From an uncultured Clostridia bacterium (GTDB lineage Bacteria > Bacillota > Clostridia > Monoglobales > Monoglobaceae), in contig CAKSIW010000031.1 of NCBI GenBank assembly GCA_934463175.1, positions 1-27,973 on the forward strand: DNA of 27,973 nucleotides, read 5' to 3'. Position 1 is the stretch's first letter; each line of letters starts with the position of its first letter. Shown piece by piece: positions 7,366 through 15,672 of the stretch. The notes beneath the pieces were generated by a model, which was not told the origin of the DNA, did no database searches, and saw only the letters and a program-made list of their open reading frames with translations. The translations under genes were made by a program, and so were the position numbers.

Positions 7366-9240
7366 TCAATCACCCTGCCCTTTTGTGCCGCCGTCAAGCA
7401 CGGCAAGCCGCTCCGCGATTCTGTCCGCCATTCCGCTGCCGTCAAGTGCGGCGGCAGCCTTCTGTTCCGCAACCGTTGCCTGTTCGAGCGGTGCGTCATC
7501 AAAGCCGAACGAAATCAGTTCTCCTCTCCACTCCTCACGCACAACGGCGGCAAGTCCGCCGATGCGCACATTGTCCTCAGCCGACGCAACAAGGTGGCAG
7601 CCCTCGGACATCTCACCGAAAAGCTCCCTGTCAAACGGCTTGACAAACCGCGCATTCATGACCCCTGCCGAGATTCCGCGTGAGCCGAGCAAATCCGCCG
7701 CAAGCATTGCCTCGCGAACCTCCGAGCCTGCCGCAACAATCAGCACGTCACTGCCCTCACGAAGGCACTCGCCGCGTCCGAATCTGATTCCTCCGCCGTA
7801 TGTATTCGTATCCGCCGCTCCTCTGGGATAGCGCACGGCAACGGGTGAGGTGCATTCCTCCGCCGCAAAGCGCAGCATTTCTTCAAGCTCATGTGCGCAT
7901 GACGGCGCCATGATGACCATATTCGGTATATGTGAAAGATATGAAAGGTCATAGATTCCCTGATGTGTTTCGCCGTCCGAGCCGACCGCTCCCGCACGGT
8001 CAATCGCAAAGACAACATGCAGTCCGCACAGCGCGGTATCGTGCAGAAGCTGGTCATATGCCCTTTGCAGAAATGTTGAATATACCGCAAAAACCGGAAC
8101 AAACCCCGCCCTTGCGAGAGCCGACGCAAACGTGACCGCGTGCTGCTCCGCAATCCCGACATCGAAAAACCGATTCGGAAATCTGCGCGAAAACTCGCCG
8201 AGACCTGTTGGTGCAGGCATTGCCGCGGTTATGCATATGATTTTCTCGTTTTCCTCCGCAAGACGAACCGCCTCTCTCCCGAAAACCTCAGAATATGTCT
8301 CGCCGCAGCACTCGCTCATCTCGCCCGTGTCGGGGTCAAAACCGCCCACGCCGTGAAAGCCCGTGGGGTTTTTCTCCGCAGGAACATATCCTCTGCCCTT
8401 CTGTGTTCTGACATGAACCACAACGGGCTTTTCCTTGCTCTTTGCATATTCCAGAACCGCAATGAGGTCGCTGAGGTCATGCCCGTTCACGGGTCCGAGA
8501 TATTCAAGACCCATATTTTCAAAAAGCTTCTTCTGAAGCAGAATTTTCTTGATGATCCGTTTCCCGAGACGCACGCATTTTCGGAACGGCTCGCCGAAGA
8601 GCGGCAGCTCCTTCAAAAACTTGTTCACGCGCCCCTTTGTGCCGATATATTCCGCGGTGCTGCTCAGCTTTTCGAGATATTGCGCAAGACCGCCGACATT
8701 CGGCGAAATTGACATTCCGTTGTCATTGAGAACCACAATCAGCGGTGTGTTTCCGCTCCCCGCATGGTTGAGTGCCTCATATGCCTCACCGCCCGTGAGT
8801 GCGCCGTCTCCGATGACCGCAACCGCAAAGTGCTTTTCACCCCGAAGCTCAAATGCCTTTGCAAAGCCGAGAGCCGCCGAAACCGAGGTCGAGCTGTGAC
8901 CCGTGTTAAACGCGTCGGTTTCGCTCTCCGCGGTTTTCGGAAATCCGCTCAGACCGCCCTTTGTGCGCAGCGTCGCGAATGCTCCGCGCCGTCCCGTGAG
9001 AATTTTGTGGGTGTATGACTGATGTCCCACGTCCCATACAATTCTGTCCGCAGACACGTCAAAAACCTTGTGCAAAGCGAGCGTCAGCTCCACAGTGCCA
9101 AGGTTTGAGGACAGATGTCCGCCATGCTTTGAAACGTTGTCGATGAGAAATCCGCGGATTTCCGCAGCAAGCGTCTCAAGCTGCTTTATATTCAGTTTTT
9201 TCACGTCCTCCGTGGAGTTAATGCCATCTAACAGTTTCAT
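7366..9240 (-). CDS. dxs: 1-deoxy-D-xylulose-5-phosphate synthase
   Basis: This 624-aa thiamine-diphosphate enzyme condenses pyruvate and glyceraldehyde 3-phosphate to DXP, the first step of the MEP isoprenoid pathway (and a source for thiamine and pyridoxal). The thiamine-binding motif begins at GDGALTGG (144-151) and ends at NDN (172-174). The VGHQSYTHK segment near 72-79, the transketolase central domain with GIAEQHAVTFASALA, and the C-terminal transketolase domain are all intact. Length is normal. The ATG at 9240 has a GGACGG-like site upstream and follows oapA by 18 bases. The arrangement OLE-oapA-dxs-tlyA matches that known in OLE-containing Bacillota. Confidence 0.97.
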   Translation of the reverse strand: MKLLDGINSTEDVKKLNIKQLETLAAEIRGFLIDNVSKHGGHLSSNLGTVELTLALHKVFDVSADRIVWDVGHQSYTHKILTGRRGAFATLRTKGGLSGFPKTAESETDAFNTGHSSTSVSAALGFAKAFELRGEKHFAVAVIGDGALTGGEAYEALNHAGSGNTPLIVVLNDNGMSISPNVGGLAQYLEKLSSTAEYIGTKGRVNKFLKELPLFGEPFRKCVRLGKRIIKKILLQKKLFENMGLEYLGPVNGHDLSDLIAVLEYAKSKEKPVVVHVRTQKGRGYVPAEKNPTGFHGVGGFDPDTGEMSECCGETYSEVFGREAVRLAEENEKIICITAAMPAPTGLGEFSRRFPNRFFDVGIAEQHAVTFASALARAGFVPVFAVYSTFLQRAYDQLLHDTALCGLHVVFAIDRAGAVGSDGETHQGIYDLSYLSHIPNMVIMAPSCAHELEEMLRFAAEECTSPVAVRYPRGAADTNTYGGGIRFGRGECLREGSDVLIVAAGSEVREAMLAADLLGSRGISAGVMNARFVKPFDRELFGEMSEGCHLVASAEDNVRIGGLAAVVREEWRGELISFGFDDAPLEQATVAEQKAAAALDGSGMADRIAERLAVLDGGTKGQGD

Positions 9241-9258
9241 TCTTTTGTTACCGTCCGC

Positions 9259-9840
9259 TTATTTGTTCCGTGTGAAAACCGAAATCAGCCGTGCCGTGGT
9301 ATATACAATCGGGTTGCTGTATTTCATTGCAACGCTTTTGCCCATTGCCTTCCCTCCGACCGTGAGCGACGCGACCGCCGCCGTTGTGAGCAGACTGAGC
9401 CAGAAGCCGTTCATGCCCGGATTGATTCTGAGGATATATGCAACAACCGCCGCCGCGGCACTTCCGCTGATGATTCCGCATATGTCGCCGACGACATCGT
9501 TGCAGAAGTTTGAAACCTTATCCTTTGCCTTGATGAGACGGATTGCGCAACGCGCATAGCGAACCTTGCTTGCCGCCATGGAATGAAACGGCGGCTCGTC
9601 CGCAGTTGTGACCGCAACACCGATTATATCGAATATGATGCCGACAGCAACAATCGCCAGAAGAATGAGAATTGCCGCGGAGATATGTACGCTCTCCATT
9701 GCGCCGCTTGACAGCGCATTGAACACGCCCGACAGCGTGAATGTTATGACAATTGTCTTGATGACCCAGCCGACATCAACCTTTTTCTCGTTTGTGGTTT
9801 TGAACCTCACCTTTTGTTTTCGGTGACCTGAGCTTTTCAA
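9259..9840 (-). CDS. oapA: OLE-associated membrane protein OapA
   Basis: This 193-aa integral membrane protein has about four hydrophobic segments (residues 27-46, 51-80, 120-137 and 146-167) and a basic N terminus rich in Lys/Arg that could contact RNA. The loop before the third segment carries a DxxxD motif (D115-VVG-D119), a feature I recall as conserved and functionally important in OapA, the protein that binds OLE RNA at the membrane and is linked to Mg2+ responses; such proteins are sometimes labelled CorB-like Mg2+/Co2+ transporters. The start is TTG at 9840 with GGAG 10 bases upstream. Position between the structured RNA and dxs strongly supports the identity. Motif and length are seen directly; function is from the family. 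Confidence 0.85.
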   Translation of the reverse strand: MKSSGHRKQKVRFKTTNEKKVDVGWVIKTIVITFTLSGVFNALSSGAMESVHISAAILILLAIVAVGIIFDIIGVAVTTADEPPFHSMAASKVRYARCAIRLIKAKDKVSNFCNDVVGDICGIISGSAAAAVVAYILRINPGMNGFWLSLLTTAAVASLTVGGKAMGKSVAMKYSNPIVYTTARLISVFTRNK

Positions 9841-9889
9841 AAATTTTCAACTCCGAAATCTTTAAAATATGATACGGGGGCAGCATATA

Positions 9890-10513
9890 CAGTAAATTTT
9901 GTGTCATAGGTCAGGTCGGATTTCCCGAAGAGTTTCCCTTTCGTTGCCGAATGGGAAGTTTCCTTTTAAAACTCACCGCGCACCGTTGCCGTGGAAAGAA
10001 TGCGGCGTACTTTCCGCATTCTCTCTGCGCTACCTGATTGCCACTGAGTACACACTTCAATCCTGTATATGCACCGGATTTCTCCGAGAACGGTCTAGGG
10101 GATTTCCCCAACGCTCACAATCGTCTCTTAGCCTCTTTTGCAAATAGGGTTTCAAGAGGCGATAACGCACCGTCCGTGGCCGCGGACGGTATGTCTGATC
10201 CTCTATTCACCGTATTCACTCAAGGCAGGCTACGCTGTCCACAGCACTATACTTCCGCACCGCAACACAGGTTCCATCCTAATACGTACAGAACGGATAA
10301 TCCTCCTCCGTCTGCACGGTCATAGGTCTCCGCGGAAAAGGGGTCAACGCCCGCATGCCGTTGCGGATCGCCCCTAAACCTTAACTCCCAGCACACACCC
10401 CCGACTGGGCGTCGCAAGCGCGCACAAGGAACTTCATCGATATGCCCTTCGGCGAATTTTTAGGCCCGCCCTGGGAGACGGAGTGAACGACTAGAATACC
10501 GTTACCCCAATAT
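9890..10513 (-). ncRNA. ole: OLE RNA (ornate, large, extremophilic RNA)
   Basis: A ~620-nt non-coding stretch on the minus strand lies between a near-perfect promoter and oapA-dxs. It is full of stem-loops: a multi-branched helix at 10339-10375 with inner arms CCGCA/TGCGG, an 8-bp hairpin at 10169-10190 (ACCGTCCG/CGGACGGT), an 8-bp hairpin at 9998-10021 (GAATGCGG/CCGCATTC), a GGGG/CCCC hairpin at 10098-10109, and a stem at 10075-10086 capped on the minus strand by a GAAA tetraloop. Size (~610 nt in known cases), complexity and location directly upstream of oapA and dxs fit OLE RNA, a membrane-bound RNA of anaerobic and alkaliphilic Bacillota. The 5' end is predicted from the promoter; the 3' end is approximate. 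I did not align it to a covariance model. No RNase P, tmRNA or group II domain V signature was found. Confidence 0.82.
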
Positions 10514-10519
10514 AATATA

Positions 10520-10548
10520 ATTATACCCCATTTATCTTTTCGTGTCAA
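10520..10548 (-). promoter_or_regulatory. Consensus sigma-A promoter for OLE and the oapA-dxs operon
   Basis: On the minus strand, TTGACA (10543-10548) and TATAAT (10520-10525) are separated by exactly 17 bases; both hexamers match consensus. The predicted transcript start is near 10513, at the head of the structured RNA. The -35 hexamer starts 21 bases after the rubrerythrin stop. Confidence 0.92.
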
Positions 10549-10569
10549 CACCAAAAATCACTTTGCCGC

Positions 10570-11175
10570 TCAGCCGACCGTGCATGAATACGGAGCGAGG
10601 GTATATCTGATGAAATACCCCCTGTCATGGCTGCACACGGGACATTTTTCGGGAACCTCCCTGCCGCTGAAAATATATCCGCAGTTGAGGCACATCCAGT
10701 CGCATTCAATGTCCGAAACAAAAAGCTTATCCGCCTCAAGCAGCTCCGCAAGCCTTGAAAAGCGGTCGGAATGAACCTTTTCGATTTTTGCGATATTGCG
10801 GAAGGCTGCCGCAATCTGCGAAAAACCCTCCTCCTCCGCGGTGTCGGCAAAGCTTTTATACACTGTCTCAAACTCCTCATTTTCGTTGTGCTGTGCGGCA
10901 CGGAGAAGTGCTGCAACATTTCCCTTCGGGTCGGTCGGATAGCCGCCGTCAATGCGTATGCTGCCGCTCTCCTCTGTTCTCAGAAAATCGCCGAACACCT
11001 TTGCATGTGCCTTTTCCTGCTCCGCCGTGAAGTCAAACACGGCATGAACCACAAAAAGCTTTTGGCTTTTTGCCTCAGACGCCGCAAAGGTATAGCGGTT
11101 TCTCGCCTGACTCTCCCCTGCAAACGCACGCATGAGATTTATTTTTGTTTCGCTTTTTCCAAATTCAACTGACAT
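10570..11175 (-). CDS. Rubrerythrin
   Basis: This 201-aa protein protects anaerobes by reducing hydrogen peroxide at a non-heme di-iron site in the cytosol. The N-terminal ferritin-like four-helix domain (about 1-150) contains the metal-ligand segments GESQARNRY (E21), AEQEKAHA (E54, H57), the Glu-rich NENEEFE and EEEGF stretches, and IEKVHSDRF. A C-terminal rubredoxin domain holds two CxxC pairs (CLNC and CPVC) for its Fe(SCys)4 centre. The ATG at 11175 is preceded by AAGGAGG. It is transcribed in the same direction as OLE but ends before the OLE promoter, so it is probably a separate unit. The gene is divergent from ftsH. Confidence 0.95.
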   Translation of the reverse strand: MSVEFGKSETKINLMRAFAGESQARNRYTFAASEAKSQKLFVVHAVFDFTAEQEKAHAKVFGDFLRTEESGSIRIDGGYPTDPKGNVAALLRAAQHNENEEFETVYKSFADTAEEEGFSQIAAAFRNIAKIEKVHSDRFSRLAELLEADKLFVSDIECDWMCLNCGYIFSGREVPEKCPVCSHDRGYFIRYTLAPYSCTVG

Positions 11176-11198
11176 TCGTTTTTCCTCCTTGTATGCTT

Positions 11199-11228
11199 AG
11201 GCACACGGGAATCAAACCCGATATGCCT
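11199..11228 (-). promoter_or_regulatory. Stem-loop in the rubrerythrin leader, resembling a tRNA T-arm
   Basis: On the minus strand AGGCA...TGCCT encloses CGGG, loop TTTGATT, CCCG, ending ~14 bases before the Shine-Dalgarno site. The inner part looks like a tRNA T-arm, but no D-arm, anticodon arm or full acceptor stem is present upstream. It may be a tRNA fragment or simply a leader hairpin. Confidence 0.45.
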
Positions 11229-11272
11229 TGTGTTATTTTAAGCCAAAAAACACAAATTTATACCAAAAAGTC

Positions 11273-11301
11273 TTGATAATCCTTCCAAACGGTGGTATAA
11301 T
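11273..11301 (+). promoter_or_regulatory. Promoter for ftsH
   Basis: TTGATA (11273-11278) and TATAAT (11296-11301) have a 17-base spacer. The -10 hexamer is part of the first unit of the tandem repeat that follows. The other units keep TATAAT but lack a recognisable -35, so this is probably the main start for the ftsH operon. Confidence 0.8.
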
Positions 11302-11658
11302 AACCTCACGAAACAAAACGAAATCGAAGATTTCTGTGTTTCGGAGAACATTGTATCATAATGCTGCGGCGGCTTTCCGCCGCCTGCGTTGTTACGGTAT
11401 AATAACCTCACGAAACAAAACCGATTCACAGTTTTCTGTGTTTCGGAGAACATTGTATCGTAATACTGCGGCGACTTTCTGCCGCCTGCGTTGTTACGGT
11501 ATAATAACCTCACGAAACAAAACCGATTCACAGTTTTCCGTGTTTCGGAAAACATTTTATCGTAGTACTGCGGCGACTTTCTGCCGCCTGCGTTGTTACG
11601 GTATAATAACCTCACGAAACAAAACCGATTCACAGTTTTCCGTGTTTCGGAAAACATA
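11294..11658 (+). repeat. 102-bp tandem repeat array in the ftsH leader (3.6 units)
   Basis: Units begin at 11294, 11396, 11498 and 11600, each 102 bp; the last is cut short just before the ftsH ribosome site. Each unit starts GGTATAATAACC (with a TATAAT hexamer), followed by a hairpin with outer arms CGAAACA/TGTTTCG. The full units also contain a second GC-rich hairpin (GCGGCGG/CCGCCGC in unit 1, weaker in later units). Because 102 is a multiple of three, ORFs of ~140 codons stay open on both strands; neither has convincing coding features. The array would be transcribed as a ~380-nt leader of ftsH. Confidence 0.9.
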
Positions 11659-11681
11659 AAAAATGACGGAGGTGTCGTTTT

Positions 11682-13547
11682 ATGGATAAAAACAGCGGTT
11701 CAAAGAAGCCGACGGTCTGGTTCTGGACGGTGGCTTTCATAATCCTGCTACTCATGAACAGCTTTCTGTTCCCTGCCCTGCTTTCAAACAATGTCCGTGA
11801 GGTCAGCTATAACACCTTTCTTGATGAGCTGAACAAAAAGAACATCGACAAGGTTCAGGTTGACGAGAACGAAATATACTTTTCTCTCCGTGACGAAAAA
11901 GACACCGCGTCCGATATGCAGCACTTTTTCGGCAGCGGCGATACGGTATATTCCACCGTCCGCATGGAGGACGTGAATCTTGTTGACAGGCTGTACGGCG
12001 CAGGTGCGACATTCTCCAAGGTTGCGCCGAAGGAAATCAATCCGTTCGTCAGCCTTCTGGTTTCATATGTTCTGCCGATTCTGATTTTTGTGCTGATATG
12101 GCGCATTATGATGAGACAGATGGCAAAATCGGGCATGGGCGGAAACGTCATGTCTTTCGGAAAGTCAAACGCAAAAATATATGTCAAGGCGCAGACGGGC
12201 AAGACCTTTGCCGACGTTGCAGGGCAGGAGGAAGCAAAAGAGGCTCTGCGCGAAATTGTCGATTTTCTGCATAATCCGAAAAAATATTCCGAAATCGGCG
12301 CAAGCCTCCCCAAGGGTGCGCTTCTCGTCGGACCCCCGGGAACGGGTAAAACACTGCTTGCACAGGCGGTTGCAGGCGAAGCAAGCGTTCCGTTTTTCTC
12401 AATCTCGGGTTCGGAATTTGTCGAAATGTTTGTCGGAATGGGTGCGGCAAAGGTGCGCGACCTGTTCAAGCAGGCGAACGAAAAAGCACCGTGCATTGTT
12501 TTCATTGATGAGATTGACACAATCGGCAAAAAGCGCGACGGACAGGGCTTTTCGGGCAATGACGAACGCGAGCAGACCTTAAACCAGCTCCTGACCGAGA
12601 TGGACGGCTTTGACGGCAAGCGCGGCGTTGTCATTCTTGCGGCGACAAACCGCCCCGAAACCCTTGACAAGGCACTCCTCCGTCCGGGTCGCTTTGACAG
12701 GCGCATTCCCGTTGAGCTGCCCGACCTCACGGGGCGCGAAGCAATTCTCCGCGTTCATGCAAAAAAGGTTCGCATGGACGGGAACATTGATTTTTTGCAG
12801 ATTGCAAGAGCAACCTCGGGCGCGTCTGGTGCGGAGCTTGCAAACATCATAAACGAAGGTGCGCTCCGCGCGGTTCGGTGCGGCAGGCAGAGCGTCTCTC
12901 AGCAGGATCTGGAGGAGAGCGTTGAGGTTATCCTTGCAGGCTATCAGCGCAAGGGCATGGCTGTGTCGCCCAAGGAAAAGAAGATAATTGCATATCACGA
13001 AGTCGGTCACGCACTTGTGGCGGCACTTCAGAAAAACAGTGCACCCGTGCACAAAATCACAATCATTCCGCGAACCTCGGGCGCGCTGGGATATACAATG
13101 CAGATTGATGAGGGCGAGCATTTTCTGATGAGCCGTGAGGAAATATTTGAAAAAATCGCCACTCTGACAGGCGGACGCGCTGCTGAAAAGCTGATTTTCA
13201 ATTCAATCACGACAGGTGCGGCAAACGATATTGAACAGGCAACCCGTCTTGCACGCGCGGCGGTTGCGCGGTATGGCATGAGCGATGAGTTCGGCATGGT
13301 TGCGCTGGAGACGGTTGAGAACAAATATCTCGGCGGCGATGCGTCCCTTGCATGTTCGGAGGAAACCGCGGCAAAGGTTGACGAAAGGGTGATCCGCCTT
13401 GTTGCCGAAGCATATGCGGCGGCGGAGAAGCTTTTGTCGGAAAATGAGCCAAAGCTTCATTCCATTGCGGAATATCTGCTTGAAAAGGAAACCATAACGG
13501 GCGAGGAGTTCATGGCGCAGCTCGGCAGCGCAGAAAATGAGGGATAG
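11682..13547 (+). CDS. ftsH: ATP-dependent zinc metalloprotease FtsH
   Basis: This 621-aa membrane-anchored AAA+ protease degrades misfolded membrane proteins and some regulators. It has an N-terminal transmembrane helix (about 12-34), an extracytoplasmic domain (35-120) and a second helix (122-144). The AAA module has Walker A GPPGTGKT (217-224), Walker B CIVFIDEID and the second region of homology ATNRPETLDKALLRPGRFDR. The M41 protease domain has the zinc motif HEVGH (439-443). The length is typical. The start at 11682 has GGAGGTG 7 bases upstream. It heads a three-gene unit with the YjdF-like and ECF genes and is preceded by the 102-bp repeat leader. Confidence 0.98.
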   Translation: MDKNSGSKKPTVWFWTVAFIILLLMNSFLFPALLSNNVREVSYNTFLDELNKKNIDKVQVDENEIYFSLRDEKDTASDMQHFFGSGDTVYSTVRMEDVNLVDRLYGAGATFSKVAPKEINPFVSLLVSYVLPILIFVLIWRIMMRQMAKSGMGGNVMSFGKSNAKIYVKAQTGKTFADVAGQEEAKEALREIVDFLHNPKKYSEIGASLPKGALLVGPPGTGKTLLAQAVAGEASVPFFSISGSEFVEMFVGMGAAKVRDLFKQANEKAPCIVFIDEIDTIGKKRDGQGFSGNDEREQTLNQLLTEMDGFDGKRGVVILAATNRPETLDKALLRPGRFDRRIPVELPDLTGREAILRVHAKKVRMDGNIDFLQIARATSGASGAELANIINEGALRAVRCGRQSVSQQDLEESVEVILAGYQRKGMAVSPKEKKIIAYHEVGHALVAALQKNSAPVHKITIIPRTSGALGYTMQIDEGEHFLMSREEIFEKIATLTGGRAAEKLIFNSITTGAANDIEQATRLARAAVARYGMSDEFGMVALETVENKYLGGDASLACSEETAAKVDERVIRLVAEAYAAAEKLLSENEPKLHSIAEYLLEKETITGEEFMAQLGSAENEG

Positions 13548-13555
13548 GTGAGGAA

Positions 13556-14353
13556 ATGGAAAAGAAAAAAAGGCATATCTGGCGTGAATATAAAACGCAG
13601 ATTAAAAAGTCAAAGACGACCTTTGCGGTCTATGTCATTCTGCGTGCGCTGGTTGTTGCCGCAATGGTCATATCGTGCATAAGAGGCGACTATGAAAATC
13701 TGTTTGTTTGCGGACTTTCGCTGATTCTGTTTCTTGTTCCCGCATTCATCGAGAACAATTTCGGGATTGAGCTGCCGCAGGCACTTGAGGTCATCATTCT
13801 GCTGTTCATTTTTGCGGCGGAAATTCTCGGCGAGATGGAAGACTATTACACGCGCTTTGCATACTGGGATTCCATGCTGCACACGATTAACGGTTTTTTG
13901 TGCGCGGCGGTCGGCTTTGCGCTGACGGATATTCTGAATCGGAACGAACACATCAAGTTCAAGCTCTCGCCTGCGTTTCTGGCGATTGTGGCGTTCTGCT
14001 TTTCAATGACAATCGGCGTTTTGTGGGAGTTTTTTGAATTTTTCTGCGATATTGTTTTCAAGACGGACATGCAGAAGGATTTTGTCATCAGCACCATCTC
14101 ATCTGCGGCACTGACTCCGCAGGGGGCGGCTCCGATGATAATTGACGGAATCAAAACGGTTGAGGTCAACGGCCGTGAGCTTGGTCTCGGGGGATATCTC
14201 GACATCGGGCTTTATGACACCATGAAGGATTTGTTTGTTAACTTCATCGGCGCTGTTGTCTTTTGCTTCATCGGATATTTCTATGTTAAAAACCGAGGCA
14301 AGGGCAGATTCGCGACAAATTTCATACCAAAGCTGAGAAAAAATAAAAAATAA
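13556..14353 (+). CDS. YjdF/DUF2238-like integral membrane protein
   Basis: This 265-aa protein has about seven hydrophobic segments, with basic N- and C-terminal tails. Segments WDSMLHTINGFLCAAVGF (about 102-119) and TIGVLWEFFEFFCD (about 145-158) resemble the conserved WDxxLH and LWExxE features of the YjdF/DUF2238 family, whose function is unknown. It starts 8 bases after the ftsH stop with a GGTGAGGA-like site, so it is almost certainly co-transcribed with ftsH. The family assignment is from memory of those motifs. Confidence 0.7.
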   Translation: MEKKKRHIWREYKTQIKKSKTTFAVYVILRALVVAAMVISCIRGDYENLFVCGLSLILFLVPAFIENNFGIELPQALEVIILLFIFAAEILGEMEDYYTRFAYWDSMLHTINGFLCAAVGFALTDILNRNEHIKFKLSPAFLAIVAFCFSMTIGVLWEFFEFFCDIVFKTDMQKDFVISTISSAALTPQGAAPMIIDGIKTVEVNGRELGLGGYLDIGLYDTMKDLFVNFIGAVVFCFIGYFYVKNRGKGRFATNFIPKLRKNKK

Positions 14354-14373
14354 CACACAAGAGGTGGACAAAA

Positions 14374-14898
14374 ATGAGAAACGAAAAAACAAGGAAAATT
14401 GTGATTGCGGCGCTGTTTGCGGCATTGGTGTATGTTGCAACTATGATTATCAAGATACCGACACCGACAAACGGCTACATAAACCTCGGGGACTGCATTG
14501 TCCTGCTGGCAGGCTTTTTCCTCGGTCCGATCTGGGGCGGAGTTGCGGCAGGAATCGGCTCGTGCCTTGCGGATTTAATATCGGGCTATATGGTTTATGC
14601 ACCTGCAACCCTTGTGATCAAGGCTCTTGTTGCCATATCGGCATATGCGGTGTTCCGCGCAATGGGAAAAAGCTTTTTCGGCAGCATAATCGGCGGCATA
14701 ATCGGCGAGACCGTGATGGTGCTGGGATATTTCGCATTTGAATGGGCAATGCTGATGGCAGGAGGCAGTGCGCCGGGCGCGGCTTCAATCGCAGCGGCAG
14801 CCGGAATCCCGATGAACCTGATTCAGGGTGCTGTCGGAATTGTTGTTTCATGCGCACTGTATTTCGGAATTTTCAAAAGACTCGGAAAAGAATTTTGA
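14374..14898 (+). CDS. ECF transporter S component (substrate-binding membrane subunit)
   Basis: This 174-aa very hydrophobic protein has about six membrane helices. The N-terminal RKIVIAALFAALVYVAT, the loop TNGYINLGDCIVLLAGFFLG and the segment GGVAAGIGSCLADLISGY are typical of vitamin-type S components of energy-coupling factor transporters. The shared EcfA/EcfT module is not in the window, as is usual for group II systems. No riboswitch is seen (only 20 bases separate it from the previous gene), so the vitamin cannot be inferred. It starts with ATG 20 bases after the preceding stop, with GAGGTGG upstream, and is followed by a strong terminator. Confidence 0.85.
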   Translation: MRNEKTRKIVIAALFAALVYVATMIIKIPTPTNGYINLGDCIVLLAGFFLGPIWGGVAAGIGSCLADLISGYMVYAPATLVIKALVAISAYAVFRAMGKSFFGSIIGGIIGETVMVLGYFAFEWAMLMAGGSAPGAASIAAAAGIPMNLIQGAVGIVVSCALYFGIFKRLGKEF

Positions 14899-14935
14899 TT
14901 TTTACGTGTGCTTGATTTTGCGTGTGAATAAAAAA

Positions 14936-14975
14936 GGGTGCAGCGGAATGAATTTCATTCCGCTGCACCCTTTTT
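14936..14975 (+). terminator. Strong intrinsic terminator of the ftsH operon
   Basis: A perfect inverted repeat (17-base arms beginning GGGTGCAGCGGAATGAA) is followed by TTTTT; an A run on the left side could make it act in both directions. Confidence 0.92.
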
Positions 14976-15024
14976 GGGGATTAAAATTATTATTAGAAGA
15001 TTGTGAACGGCTGTTCTGACTGAT

Positions 15025-15671
15025 TTTTTTATGCAATAAAAAAATCGGAACGGAGCAAAGTCCATTCCGACACAGCAATGCCAAACTGTTGAAATATTCG
15101 CGCCGCAGGCGCAATCGCAAAAAGGTGATAGCAACTGTGAGCCGCCAGAGAGCGCGCTTGCAAGCGAACAGACGAGCCGAGCGTGCCTTTTTGCGAAAGA
15201 GGAGGAATGACGGCGCGTGTGACTGATTTTTCTGCAAAGAAAAATCGGAACGGAGCAAAGTCCGTTCCGACACAGCAATGCCAAACTGTTGAAATATTCG
15301 CGCCGCAGGCGCAATCGCAAAAAGGTGATAGCAACTGTGAGCCGCCAGAGAGCGCGCTTGCAAGCGAACAGACGAGCCGAGCGTGCCTTTTTGCGAAAGA
15401 GGAGGAATGACGGCGCGTGTGACTGATTTTTCTGCAAAGAAAAATCGGAACGGAGCAAAGTCCGTTCCGACACAGCAATGCCAAACTGTTGAAATATTCG
15501 CGCCGCAGGCGCAATCGCAAAAAGGTGATAGCGACTGTGAGCCGCCAGAGAGCGCGCTTGCAAGCGAACAGGCGAGCCGAGCGTGCCTTTTTGCGAAAGA
15601 GGAGGAACGACGGCGCGTGTGACTGATTTTTCTGCAAAGAAAAATCGGAACGGAGCAAAGTCCGTTCCGAC
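15025..15671 (-). repeat. Family A tandem array downstream of tRNA-Gly (period 200 bp)
   Basis: Reading on the minus strand away from tRNA-Gly, three tandem 200-bp units follow one another (boundaries near 15661, 15461, 15261 and 15061), nearly identical, plus a partial unit to ~15025. Each unit begins with a hairpin CGGAACGGA/TCCGTTCCG and a T run, then a palindrome GATTTTTCT-GCAA-AGAAAAATC. The last, more divergent unit instead has the GATTTTTTTAT/ATAAAAAAATC version seen at 1-345. A 200-bp period keeps all frames open and produces false ORFs of ~200-280 codons here. Confidence 0.93.
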
Positions 15672-15672
15672 G

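Noticed and set aside
9850..10540. Alternative identities for the large RNA: RNase P, tmRNA, group II intron, HEARO/omega RNA
   Set aside because: I found no RNase P core motif, no tmRNA ends, no group II domain V and no IscB-type ORF. Gene context, size and the OapA-like neighbour fit OLE better.
11199..11228. A complete tRNA gene
   Set aside because: Only a T-arm-like hairpin is present; no D-arm, anticodon arm or acceptor partner could be found.
11228..11659. ORFs of ~140 codons on both strands in the ftsH leader, with 34-residue repeats
   Set aside because: The 102-bp period keeps frames open on both strands, there is no ribosome site, and promoter-like and hairpin features are the repeated elements. 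A coding role is not supported.
15025..15671. CRISPR array
   Set aside because: The unit is 200 bp and nearly identical throughout, with no short repeat-unique spacer alternation and no cas genes.
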